Part shown: in pieces, positions 56,203 through 64,000 of the stretch
Layout: the number at the start of each line of letters is the position of its first letter
How positions within the stretch are numbered: the first letter of the stretch is position 1
DNA from: Lutibacter sp. Hel_I_33_5
GTDB taxonomy: Bacteria > Bacteroidota > Bacteroidia > Flavobacteriales > Flavobacteriaceae
Length of the DNA: 64,000 nucleotides
Direction of reading: 5' to 3'
Assembly (NCBI RefSeq): GCF_007827455.1
Contig: NZ_VISM01000001.1
Location: 2,085,501-2,149,500 of the forward strand
The notes under the pieces: model-generated
What the model saw: only the letters and a program-made list of their open reading frames with translations
What the model was told of the DNA's origin: nothing
Database searches by the model: none
Translations under genes and position numbers: made by a program

Positions 56203-58473
56203 ATGGATAATATTTATTTACTTATGTTAATCGCTATTATAGTGTTAGCTGTTGCTGATATTATAGTAGGTGTTAGTAACGATGCAATTAACTTTTTAAA
56301 TTCTGCAATTGGTTCTAAAGCTATCTCTTTAAGAACTATTATGATTGTTGCAAGTTTAGGGATATTTATTGGTGCAGTGTTTTCTAGCGGTATGATGGAA
56401 GTTGCTAGAAAAGGTATTTTTATTCCAGCTCAATTTGAGTTTGGAGAAATCATGCTCATTTTTATGGCTGTTATGATTACTGATATCTTGTTGTTAGACT
56501 TTTTTAATACATTAGGAATGCCTACATCAACTACGGTTTCTATAGTATTTAATTTATTAGGTGCTGCAGTAGTGATGTCTTTAATAAAAATTAGTCATTC
56601 AGAATCTGAAACTTTTGCAGATTTAGCAAACTATATAAACACAGCAAAAGCGATTGAAATTATTTCAGGAATTTTACTATCTGTGGTGATTGCTTTTTCT
56701 GTTGGTGCATTAGTACAGTGGATTTCTAGAGTATTATTTACCTTTAATTATGAAAAAAGAATAAAGAACTTTGGTATTTTATTTGGAGGTGTAGCTTTAA
56801 CGGCTATCACATATTTTATCTTCTTAAAAGGTTTAAAAGGAACTCCTTACTATAAAGAATTAAAAGGAATATTAGTAGGTAATGAAGTGTATATTATCTT
56901 AATAAGTTTTGTTTTTTGGGTTTTATTTTCTTTCATTTTTGAAAAACTAACTAAAAAAACGGTATTGTTAGTTGTAATAGCAGTAGGTACTTTTGGATTG
57001 GCTTTAGCTTTTTCTGGAAATGATTTAGTAAACTTTATTGGAGTGCCAATGGCAGCTTATCATTCTTATGAAGCTTGGGTTGCTGGAGGTATGGATTCTA
57101 CAATGTCTATGGCTGTATTAGAGAAAAAAGTGCCAGCAGAACCAGTTTTATTATTTATTGCTGGGACTATTATGGTATTAACATTATGGTTTTCTAAAAA
57201 AGCAAAGACCGTTGCCGAAACAGAAATTAGTCTTTCTCGTCAAGGAGAAACACATGAAAAATTTGAGCCAAACAGTCTTTCTAGAGCTGTAGTAAAAGTA
57301 ACTACAAGATTATCTAATTCATTTTCTGCAATTGTACCATCCTCTTTAGGAAATAAAATTAGTAAGAGTTTTGAAAAACCAAATTATACAATGAGTAAAG
57401 ATCAAAGTATAAAAGCACCTGCTTTTGATATGATCCGTGCTTCTGTAAATTTAATGGTTGCTGGTGTATTAATTGCAATTGCTACTTCTATGAAATTACC
57501 TTTATCTACCACTTATGTAACTTTTATGGTTGCTATGGGAACATCTTTAGCAGATAAAGCTTGGGGTAGAGAAAGTGCTGTTTATAGAGTTGCGGGTGTA
57601 TTAAATGTAATTGGTGGTTGGTTTGGAACTGCTATTGGAGCATTTATTGCTGCAGGAACCGTTGTGTTTTTAATTAGTTTTAATCCACGTGTTATCATAC
57701 CAATATTACTTTTATTAACAGTAATTTTATTATACAGAAATTACAAATCTCACAAAACTAAGTCAACAAAAACAGACGACGAAGATACTTTAAGTGAAGC
57801 AGAAAGTAGTTCTGTACAGGGTGTTATACATGAAAGTGCAAAAAATATTTCTAAAGTGGTTAAGCGTACAAATAGAATTTATACAAATTCGATTGCTGGT
57901 TTAGCAGAACAAAAATTACCACTACTTAAAAAGAGTAAAAGTCAGGTAATTAAGCTGTCTGATGAAATAGATGATTTACGTGATAATATTACTTATTTCA
58001 TTAAAAATTTAGATGCTTCAAGTTTAAATGCTAGTGGATTTTACATAAATATTTTAGGCCATTTACAAGATATGTCCCAATCTTTAGAGTATATTTCTAA
58101 GATTAGTTATAAGCATATTAATAATAATCATAAGAATTTAAAATCTTCTCAGATTAATGAGCTTAGGGAAATTGATGACAAGTTAGAGGTTTTATTTTCT
58201 GATACTGAAAAAGCTTTTAAATCTGAATCTTTTGATGAGATTGGAGTGATTTTAAACGGTAAGAAAGTAGTTTATGATTTAGTAAATGAAAAGATTGCAA
58301 AACAAATAGAGCGAACTAGAACAGAAGAATCGAGCCCAAAGAATACAACATTATATTTTGGTCTTCTTATTGAAACAAAAGATTTATTAGATTCAACAAT
58401 GAGTCTTTTAGAAGAGTATCATAGTTCTTTTGATGGTTCTATTGAACCAGCAACAATTAGTCCATCAAAATAG
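56203..58473 (+). CDS. PiT-family inorganic phosphate transporter with C-terminal PhoU-like region
   Basis: 756 residues. Two PHO-4 signatures: GVSNDAINFLNSAIGSKA (about 23-40) and FSGNDLVNFIGVPMAAY (about 270-286). About 12 membrane segments run to residue 510; the last 240 residues are soluble and helical (RDNITYFIKNLDASSLNASGFYI, LEYISKISYKHINNNHKNLK), which resembles PhoU/DUF47-type helical domains. PiT imports metal-phosphate by H+ or Na+ symport in the inner membrane. The fused tail may sense or regulate flux (inference). Confidence 0.92.
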   Translation: MDNIYLLMLIAIIVLAVADIIVGVSNDAINFLNSAIGSKAISLRTIMIVASLGIFIGAVFSSGMMEVARKGIFIPAQFEFGEIMLIFMAVMITDILLLDFFNTLGMPTSTTVSIVFNLLGAAVVMSLIKISHSESETFADLANYINTAKAIEIISGILLSVVIAFSVGALVQWISRVLFTFNYEKRIKNFGILFGGVALTAITYFIFLKGLKGTPYYKELKGILVGNEVYIILISFVFWVLFSFIFEKLTKKTVLLVVIAVGTFGLALAFSGNDLVNFIGVPMAAYHSYEAWVAGGMDSTMSMAVLEKKVPAEPVLLFIAGTIMVLTLWFSKKAKTVAETEISLSRQGETHEKFEPNSLSRAVVKVTTRLSNSFSAIVPSSLGNKISKSFEKPNYTMSKDQSIKAPAFDMIRASVNLMVAGVLIAIATSMKLPLSTTYVTFMVAMGTSLADKAWGRESAVYRVAGVLNVIGGWFGTAIGAFIAAGTVVFLISFNPRVIIPILLLLTVILLYRNYKSHKTKSTKTDDEDTLSEAESSSVQGVIHESAKNISKVVKRTNRIYTNSIAGLAEQKLPLLKKSKSQVIKLSDEIDDLRDNITYFIKNLDASSLNASGFYINILGHLQDMSQSLEYISKISYKHINNNHKNLKSSQINELREIDDKLEVLFSDTEKAFKSESFDEIGVILNGKKVVYDLVNEKIAKQIERTRTEESSPKNTTLYFGLLIETKDLLDSTMSLLEEYHSSFDGSIEPATISPSK

Positions 58474-58492
58474 TATAATAATATTTGACATG

Positions 58493-58520
58493 AAAAACCG
58501 AGCTTTTAGCTCGGTTTTTT
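58493..58520. terminator. Bidirectional terminator between PiT and VOC genes
   Basis: AAAAACCGAGC / GCTCGGTTTTT stem with loop TTTTA, T run on both strands. Confidence 0.9.
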
Positions 58521-58530
58521 TATGTTCAAT

Positions 58531-58902
58531 TTAAACATGTTGATCTATTAATATCATATTTCCATCAGGATCTAATACCATAAAGCTTGCAGGTCCAGAA
58601 GTGGTTTCATCTGCTTCTGTAGTTAATTGTACTTTTTCACTTTTTAAATGTTGTTGTATCGTTCTAACATCAACAAAATCCTCTAATTTGTTAGCGCTTT
58701 CATCCCAACCAGGATTAAAGGTTAAAATATTATTTTCAAACATTCCTTGAAATAGCCCCACTAAAGAATTACCGTTTTTCATAATTAAATAATTCTTTTC
58801 AATCTGACCTGCAAAAACAGTAAAGCCTAATGTTTCATAAAACGCCTTAGATTTATGGATGTCTTTTACAGCTAAACTGATGGACATTGCACCTAATTTC
58901 AT
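58531..58902 (-). CDS. VOC (glyoxalase/bleomycin-resistance fold) family protein
   Basis: 123 residues with the VOC pattern: MKLGAMSISLAVKDIHKSKAFYETLGFTVF, a central ILTFNPGWDE and ASFMVLDPDGNMILIDQHV at the end. Members are metalloenzymes or antibiotic-binding proteins. No obvious glyoxalase I zinc set is seen, so the substrate is unknown. Convergent with the PiT gene. Confidence 0.9.
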   Translation of the reverse strand: MKLGAMSISLAVKDIHKSKAFYETLGFTVFAGQIEKNYLIMKNGNSLVGLFQGMFENNILTFNPGWDESANKLEDFVDVRTIQQHLKSEKVQLTTEADETTSGPASFMVLDPDGNMILIDQHV

Positions 58903-58953
58903 AATCGAAAGTTTTTAGTTAATCCATTAAAGTTAAGAAATAAAAAATTGAAG

Positions 58954-61368
58954 TTACAGTTCTAATGTCATTAGAACCATTTTTAACTCAACATAAGTGT
59001 AAGATTTATCTACCTTTTCTTTTAATTCTGTTAGGTTTTTAAATTTAGTATTTTCAACAGCATTTAATATTTTTTTATACCTTTTTTCTGGAATCAATTC
59101 TAAAATATTTACTTCTCCAGACGGAATAAAGTTTGCTAAATGATTTTCTATAGTACCAACAGTTAAACTTCTTTCTTTGGCAATCTCTTTAATAGACAAA
59201 CCAGATTTAAAGAGCTCAAAAGATATTTGTTTGGTCGATTTTTTATCTTCCTTTTTTTGTTCATTGAATTTATTAATTCCGTTTTCAGAACAATAAATTT
59301 CAATAACTTCTAAGATTTCTTCTCCGTATTTTTTAACACGGATTTTACCCATTCCATTAACTTTTAATAGTTCTTTTTCCGATCTAGGTAAAGCATCACA
59401 AATTGCATACAACGTTTCTTGGGTAAATATTTGAAAAGCTGGTATGTTTTCTGCTATTCTAATTTCATCTCTTAATTCACGTAATTTTAAAGCTAATAAA
59501 GGATCTTTTCTGGTTGATAATTTCTTCTTTTTAGTGGGAGCTGTTTTTTGTAAAACAGCATTTGCTCTTACTTTTAAATATTCTTTAACTTTAAACCTAT
59601 CAGTCATTTTTTGAAGTGCAAATAATTTTTCTTCAAGTTTTTCTTGAAGACTATCAAACTGTTTAGAAAAGTCTTTTTTTACTGCTTTATTATCAGAAGA
59701 AAAAGAAATTGCATCCAATGGTTTTTGAATGTTGTTTTTAGTATTGCTTAAAAAATAATCAACTGCTTTTGTAAATCGTTCTTGAATTTGAGAACTGTTT
59801 TCTGGAAGGACGCTGTCCTCTGAGAGATTATTTAATTGATTTTTAAATCCATTTGAAACTTTCATTAAAGCAACAATACCATCATCTTTAATGGTTTGTA
59901 AATGATCAATTACATCTCCTTTTATACTTGTTCGATTTTTGTAAAAAATGTCAATTAATCTTGTTGTTGGATATAAAAATGACTGATAATCAAATAATTC
60001 TGAAATTAAATTCAACTGAAAATGTTTTTCAGATTCGTTTAAAATAGCTTCATCAGGATGGTTTTCTTCAACACTTTCGTTAAAGACACTTACTGTTTTA
60101 TCATTGATGATTGCATTACTAGAAATAGGCGTTTTTAAAACCAACCCTTCTAAAGAAGTACATCTACTTAAAGCAACATAGGTTTGTCCGTGAGCAAAAG
60201 AAGCTTCTGCATCAATAATCGCTTTTTCAAAGGTTAACCCTTGACTTTTATGAATAGTAATTGCCCAAGCCAATCTTAAAGGAATTTGAGAAAAAGAACC
60301 AACAATATCTTCTTTAATTTCTTTGGTTTCTTCATTGATAGAATAATTTACATTATCCCACATTTCTCTTTCTGTAACAATTTCATCAATTTCATTGGCA
60401 CATTGTACTGTAACATTTTCTCTAGAAATAGCTGTAACAATTCCTATTTTACCATTATAATACCTTTTTTCTGGCGATGAATCATTTTTGATGAACATTA
60501 CTTGCGATCCAACTTTTAACTCTAATTTTTCATCATTAGGAAAAGCATTTTCATTAAACTTTCCAGAAACATCTGCTTTAAAAAAGTAACTTTTATTTTT
60601 GAGTTTATTCAGTTCAGAATCATTAATTAAATTCGCTCTTTTATTATGAGTAGTTAATGTAATATAACCTTCTTCTTTATCTGGTGAAAAAGCGGGATTA
60701 TATCGCTCATTTAAAATTTTTGCAGATTCATTTGATAAATTATCGTTTCTAATTTCATTTAGAATTTTGATGAAATCTTCGTTTTTCTGACGATAAATAT
60801 GCTTTAATTCTATAGAAACCACATTTGCTTCTTGATAGGCTTTAGAACTAAAAAAATAAACTGTATTGTAATATTGTTGTAGTAAACTCCATTCATTTGG
60901 TCTAACAACGGGCGCTAATTGTTGCAAATCACCTATCATTAAAACTTGTGCACCACCAAAGACTTTGTTTCGGTTTTTATAACGCCTCATTACCTGATCT
61001 ATTCCATCCAATAAATCTGCTCTAACCATAGAAATTTCATCAATAATTACTAAATCTAACGATTTAATAATATCAATTTTTGTTTTCGAAAATTTGCGTT
61101 GCGCATTAGAAGTATTTGCAATTTGATTGGGTAAAATAGGACCAAAAGGCATTTGAAAAAACGAATGAATGGTAACACCTTTTGCATTAATTGCTGCAAC
61201 TCCTGTTGGAGCAACAATAACCATTCTTTTTAAAGATTCGTTTTTTATTTTATGTAAAAAAGTAGTTTTACCTGTACCAGCTTTTCCTGTGATAAATAGA
61301 TTTCTATCTGTTTTATTAATAAAGTTAAAAGCAAGATCTAGTTCAAGATTTTTGAGCGTATTCGACAT
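58954..61368 (-). CDS. PIF1/RecD-like SF1 helicase with HRDC and HTH tail
   Basis: 804 residues. Walker A GKAGTGKTT (28-36), APTGVAAINAKGVTIHSFFQMPFGP, Walker B VIIDEISMVRADLLD, and the late motif AITIHKSQGLTFEKAIID (UvrD_C_2-like) mark a PIF1-like 5'-3' SF1 helicase. After about residue 610 come an HRDC domain (IPAFQIFTQETLYAICDALP...LLKVNGMGKIRVKKYG) and a C-terminal HTH_40-type helix-turn-helix (FKSGLSIKEIAKERSLTVGTIENHL). Common in Bacteroidota; likely genome maintenance. One bp after the DUF2971 stop. Confidence 0.92.
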   Translation of the reverse strand: MSNTLKNLELDLAFNFINKTDRNLFITGKAGTGKTTFLHKIKNESLKRMVIVAPTGVAAINAKGVTIHSFFQMPFGPILPNQIANTSNAQRKFSKTKIDIIKSLDLVIIDEISMVRADLLDGIDQVMRRYKNRNKVFGGAQVLMIGDLQQLAPVVRPNEWSLLQQYYNTVYFFSSKAYQEANVVSIELKHIYRQKNEDFIKILNEIRNDNLSNESAKILNERYNPAFSPDKEEGYITLTTHNKRANLINDSELNKLKNKSYFFKADVSGKFNENAFPNDEKLELKVGSQVMFIKNDSSPEKRYYNGKIGIVTAISRENVTVQCANEIDEIVTEREMWDNVNYSINEETKEIKEDIVGSFSQIPLRLAWAITIHKSQGLTFEKAIIDAEASFAHGQTYVALSRCTSLEGLVLKTPISSNAIINDKTVSVFNESVEENHPDEAILNESEKHFQLNLISELFDYQSFLYPTTRLIDIFYKNRTSIKGDVIDHLQTIKDDGIVALMKVSNGFKNQLNNLSEDSVLPENSSQIQERFTKAVDYFLSNTKNNIQKPLDAISFSSDNKAVKKDFSKQFDSLQEKLEEKLFALQKMTDRFKVKEYLKVRANAVLQKTAPTKKKKLSTRKDPLLALKLRELRDEIRIAENIPAFQIFTQETLYAICDALPRSEKELLKVNGMGKIRVKKYGEEILEVIEIYCSENGINKFNEQKKEDKKSTKQISFELFKSGLSIKEIAKERSLTVGTIENHLANFIPSGEVNILELIPEKRYKKILNAVENTKFKNLTELKEKVDKSYTYVELKMVLMTLEL

Positions 61369-61369
61369 A

Positions 61370-62092
61370 TTATCTATTTATTTCCCATCTTTTTATTTCA
61401 TTTCTTTCATAATAAACTTTGTAAAAAGGAAGACTTATGTTTAATAAGTCAAATATACATGGGTAATAGTATGTGCTCATAGACAACCCAACGTAAACAC
61501 CAGATAAAGATTTTTTTATTTTTAAATAATTTCTTGTATTATCAATTAATAACAATCTTATTTCAGATTCTTTTTCCCAATATTTTGATTTTGTAAGAAA
61601 TAGAGATTTGTAATTCTTCTTAATTATATTATTAATATTTTCCTCTTTTGAAAGTCTTTTATCCCAATAAATTGAAGGTTTTTTTTCAAACAAGTATTTA
61701 ATATTTTCAAATTTAAAAAAATTAATAGAAGTATTTTCTTCTATAAATTTATCTACATCGATTTCTAGACATAAACCTTTATGATTTTTTCCATAATGAG
61801 CCCACATCATTTCATTTTTAAAACCATCTTCTTCATCAGAATTGACAAAACTTAATGCTTGTACTTTTCCTTTAATTTCTTCACCTAATTTTTGCTGACA
61901 GAATATATGAGTATCATTTGAATACTCATTTGGATAAATACTTTTATAATCTATGTTTATTCCACCAAATGCCCATTGTTGATTTTCCTTTGGGTCATTC
62001 ATTTCACTTAAATAATTTGTTCTTAAAGATTTATGAGGTAGGATAAACTCAATGGCATTTTCAAAACTTGTATAGTGATATAATTTAGGCAT
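61370..62092 (-). CDS. DUF2971 family protein
   Basis: 240 residues. YHYTSFENAIEFILPHKSLRTNYLSEMNDPKENQQW (about 5-42) and later CQQKLGEEI...ALSFV and MMWAHYGKNHKGLCLEID are typical of DUF2971. No function is established; members are sometimes found near defence genes. Its stop is one base from the helicase start, so the two genes are cotranscribed or translationally coupled. No other defence gene is visible here. Confidence 0.9.
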   Translation of the reverse strand: MPKLYHYTSFENAIEFILPHKSLRTNYLSEMNDPKENQQWAFGGINIDYKSIYPNEYSNDTHIFCQQKLGEEIKGKVQALSFVNSDEEDGFKNEMMWAHYGKNHKGLCLEIDVDKFIEENTSINFFKFENIKYLFEKKPSIYWDKRLSKEENINNIIKKNYKSLFLTKSKYWEKESEIRLLLIDNTRNYLKIKKSLSGVYVGLSMSTYYYPCIFDLLNISLPFYKVYYERNEIKRWEINR

Positions 62093-62232
62093 AGTAACTT
62101 TTTAATGCAATATAATCATTAAAAGAATAAAGTCAACAAACGAGCTTAACCCTTATAGAGTTTTTGTTTGAGCTCTTTTTGAGGTGGGAAAAAAACGAGT
62201 TACAAAATCGAAAAAAAGCTTCAAATAAAAAA

Positions 62233-63111
62233 TTATTCAGAATCTATTTCAGTTCTTTTACCAAAATACCACATTAAAATTCCGCCAGTAATAAACATCC
62301 ATAAAGAATAGGCACCAATAGGGATTCCCATTTCTACATTATTTAATATTGTTGTGGCAATTACAAATGCAAGTGTTCCATTTTGGATTCCGCTTTCAAC
62401 TGTAATAGAAATTGTATTTTTTAAATTTAATTTAAAGAATTTTGCAGTTACATATCCTAAACCCATTGTTAGAATATTTAATGATAAGGTAACCAAACCA
62501 ACTTCTTTCATTCCTACACCAATCATTTTATAATTTGCTGCTAAGACAGCAATAAAGACAAGAATAAAAATTACTGTTGAAGCAATTCTCATGGGTTTTT
62601 CCATTCGTTTTGCAAAATCTGTTTTGTATTTTCGAATTAACATTCCTATAGATATTGGAATCACTGTAATGACCATTATTTGCAGGATAGTATCAACAAT
62701 TGGAAGTTGAATAGTAACATTAGTTTCGGTACCAAAATAGGATAATGCATAAGACAAAATAAAAGGAATTGTTAGAATACTAATGATACTTGCAATTGCA
62801 GTTAACGTAACTGATAAAGCAATATTTCCTTTACAAATTTGTGTTATTAAATTACTTGTTGGTCCTCCAGGACACGTAGCTAAAATCATTAAACCAACAG
62901 CCATTGTTGGGTTTAAATTAAAAATGATTGCTAATAAAAAACCAATAATTGGTAATAAAACAAGTTGATTTGTTAGTCCAATTATTGCAGCTTTTGGGTA
63001 TTTAAATATTCTTGTAAAATCTATAGGAACTAAAGTCATTCCCATTCCAAGCATAATAATTGCTAAGGATAGAGGTAAAAATATTTTACCTATAATTTCA
63101 GCTGCTGTCAT
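62233..63111 (-). CDS. Bile acid:sodium symporter (BASS) family transporter
   Basis: 292 residues, about nine membrane segments. AIIGLTNQLVLLPIIGFLLAI, GLMILATCPGGPTSNLITQICKGNIALSVTLTAIAS (the conserved ATCPGG.(S/T)N loop) and VESGIQNGTLAFVIATTIL are BASS signatures. It moves an organic anion with Na+; the substrate is unlikely to be bile acid in this organism. The DUF2200 gene lies 13 bp upstream in the same direction. Confidence 0.94.
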   Translation of the reverse strand: MTAAEIIGKIFLPLSLAIIMLGMGMTLVPIDFTRIFKYPKAAIIGLTNQLVLLPIIGFLLAIIFNLNPTMAVGLMILATCPGGPTSNLITQICKGNIALSVTLTAIASIISILTIPFILSYALSYFGTETNVTIQLPIVDTILQIMVITVIPISIGMLIRKYKTDFAKRMEKPMRIASTVIFILVFIAVLAANYKMIGVGMKEVGLVTLSLNILTMGLGYVTAKFFKLNLKNTISITVESGIQNGTLAFVIATTILNNVEMGIPIGAYSLWMFITGGILMWYFGKRTEIDSE

Positions 63112-63124
63112 AATTATTTGATAG

Positions 63125-63499
63125 TTATTTTTGTTTTCTTAAAATCTTTTCCATTTTTCTCCCTTTTGCTAATTCATCAATCAGCTTTTCCATTTGCCTA
63201 CATTGTTTATATAATTCGAATTCATCGGCTATTTCTTCAATTCTATAACCACAAACTACTCCTTTAATCATGTGTGCATTTGGATGGATTTTTGCTTCCT
63301 CAAAAAATGTTCTAAACGTTACTTTTTCTTTGATAAGAGATTGTAATTTATTTTCATTAAAACCTGTAAACCATTCTAACACTTTATGGAATTCTTCTCT
63401 TGTTCTTCCATGTTTTTCTAATCTATTCCAGTAAAGTGGGTAAATAGATGCAAAGATCATATTAGCAACCTTTTCGTTTTTTTCAGCTGTAACCTTCAT
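63125..63499 (-). CDS. DUF2200 family protein
   Basis: 124 residues. MKVTAEKNEKVANMIFASIYPLYWNRLEKHGRTREEFHKVLEWFTGF and IHPNAHMIKGVVCGYRIEEI match the DUF2200 family of small soluble proteins. No known role. It is the first gene of a pair with the BASS transporter. Confidence 0.88.
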   Translation of the reverse strand: MKVTAEKNEKVANMIFASIYPLYWNRLEKHGRTREEFHKVLEWFTGFNENKLQSLIKEKVTFRTFFEEAKIHPNAHMIKGVVCGYRIEEIADEFELYKQCRQMEKLIDELAKGRKMEKILRKQK

Positions 63500-63544
63500 T
63501 TTATGAATTGTTTATGTAGCAATTTACGAAATTCTAACTAACAA

Positions 63545-63575
63545 AAAATCCCAAGCTATCAGCTTGGGATTTTAA
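63545..63575. terminator. Bidirectional terminator after odhB and before DUF2200
   Basis: AAAATCCCAAGCT / AGCTTGGGATTTT, loop ATC. On the minus strand it ends the odhB transcript. Confidence 0.88.
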
Positions 63576-63598
63576 TATCTATATGGCAAAATGGTTGC

Positions 63599-64000
63599 CT
63601 ACATTTCTAATGCTTTTGTAGGATTATTATCCATTAATAATTCAACTGGATTTTCTAGTGCTTCTTTAACAGCAACTAAAAATCCAACAGATTCTCTACC
63701 ATCAATAATTCTATGATCGTAAGATAAAGCAATATACATAATAGGTTGTATTACAACTTCTCCATTAACAGCCATTGGTCTTTGTACAATATTATGCATT
63801 CCTAAAATTCCACTTTGAGGAGGATTAATAATAGGAGTAGAGAGCATAGAACCAAATACACCACCATTTGTGATTGTAAAAGTTCCACCTGTCATTTCAT
63901 CAATCGTTATTTGTCCATCTCTTGCTCTTAAAGCTAAACGTTTTACTTCAGATTCTACACCTCTAAAAGATAAGTTTTCAGCATTTCTAATAACTGGAAC
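63599..64000 (-). CDS. odhB: 2-oxoglutarate dehydrogenase E2, dihydrolipoyl succinyltransferase (3' part)
   Basis: The C-terminal 133 residues are visible; the frame is open to the right edge, so the gene continues outside. Visible parts are [64 protein letters not shown] and the catalytic [13 protein letters not shown] (His and Asp of the transferase). The E2 transfers succinyl to CoA in the 2-oxoglutarate dehydrogenase complex. QSGILGMH and [11 protein letters not shown] fit the succinyl type better than acetyl; a branched-chain E2 cannot be excluded. Confidence 0.9.
   Translation of the reverse strand, partial: VPVIRNAENLSFRGVESEVKRLALRARDGQITIDEMTGGTFTITNGGVFGSMLSTPIINPPQSGILGMHNIVQRPMAVNGEVVIQPIMYIALSYDHRIIDGRESVGFLVAVKEALENPVELLMDNNPTKALEM

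Noticed and set aside
61169..61444. Plus-strand 91-residue frame opposite the helicase start
   Set aside because: It runs across two well-supported minus-strand genes and mirrors the helicase Walker A region.

Overview
The window is AT-rich chromosomal DNA from a member of the Bacteroidota, almost certainly a flavobacterium (Flavobacteriaceae; a marine genus such as Polaribacter or a relative is a guess). The support is gliding and type IX secretion genes (gldE, gldD, PorP/SprF, T9SS type A and B sorting domains), the order mutY-ssb-gldE-gldD, a long type 2-like IleRS followed by a TraR/DksA protein and lspA, promoters of the Bacteroidota TTTG...TAnnTTTG type, and an almost complete lack of Shine-Dalgarno sequences. 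No rRNA, tRNA, CRISPR array, transposase or prophage was seen.

Layout. 1-13 kb: the 3' part of a giant cell-surface adhesin (cadherin-like repeats, then calcium-binding TSP3 repeats, then a T9SS type B sorting domain), with its PorP/SprF partner and an OmpA-family protein. 13-19.3 kb: ileS, a TraR/DksA-type protein, an exported protein, lspA, and a DUF4230 gene whose start codon abuts nine copies of a 7-bp tandem repeat. 19.3-26.4 kb: an accessory block, all on the minus strand: a small protein, a broken T9SS-secreted protein gene, a tail-collar-domain protein, a NarL-type two-component pair, two paralogous membrane proteins and a 178-residue protein. Four copies of a 17-bp motif precede three of these transcription units, so they look like one regulon. 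26.5-36.5 kb: housekeeping genes (uvrC, patatin/Omp85 protein, rng, a 29-residue basic protein, HU, mutY, ssb, gldE, gldD). 36.5-45.4 kb: haem and cytochrome oxidase genes (ctaA, cyoE, two subunit III genes, a subunit IV-like gene, SCO, DUF420), interleaved with a metal-binding lipoprotein, a DMT transporter and rplU-rpmA. 45.5-49.7 kb: TolC, tsaB, MscS, DUF1304, dodecin and a MORN-like protein. 49.7-58.5 kb: a likely phosphate-uptake cluster (duplicated-domain lipoprotein, TonB-dependent receptor, porin, PiT transporter), with 11-bp-period direct repeats at three promoters that look like Pho boxes. 58.5-64 kb: a VOC protein, a PIF1-like helicase with DUF2971, a BASS transporter with DUF2200, and the 3' end of the 2-oxoglutarate dehydrogenase E2 gene.

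The most interesting signals are the 17-bp regulon motif around the two-component/collar locus, the Pho-box-like repeats linking TonB receptor, porin and PiT, the heptamer repeat at the DUF4230 start, and two small-gene candidates: a 29-residue ultra-basic protein and a short transcript near 30.6 kb.
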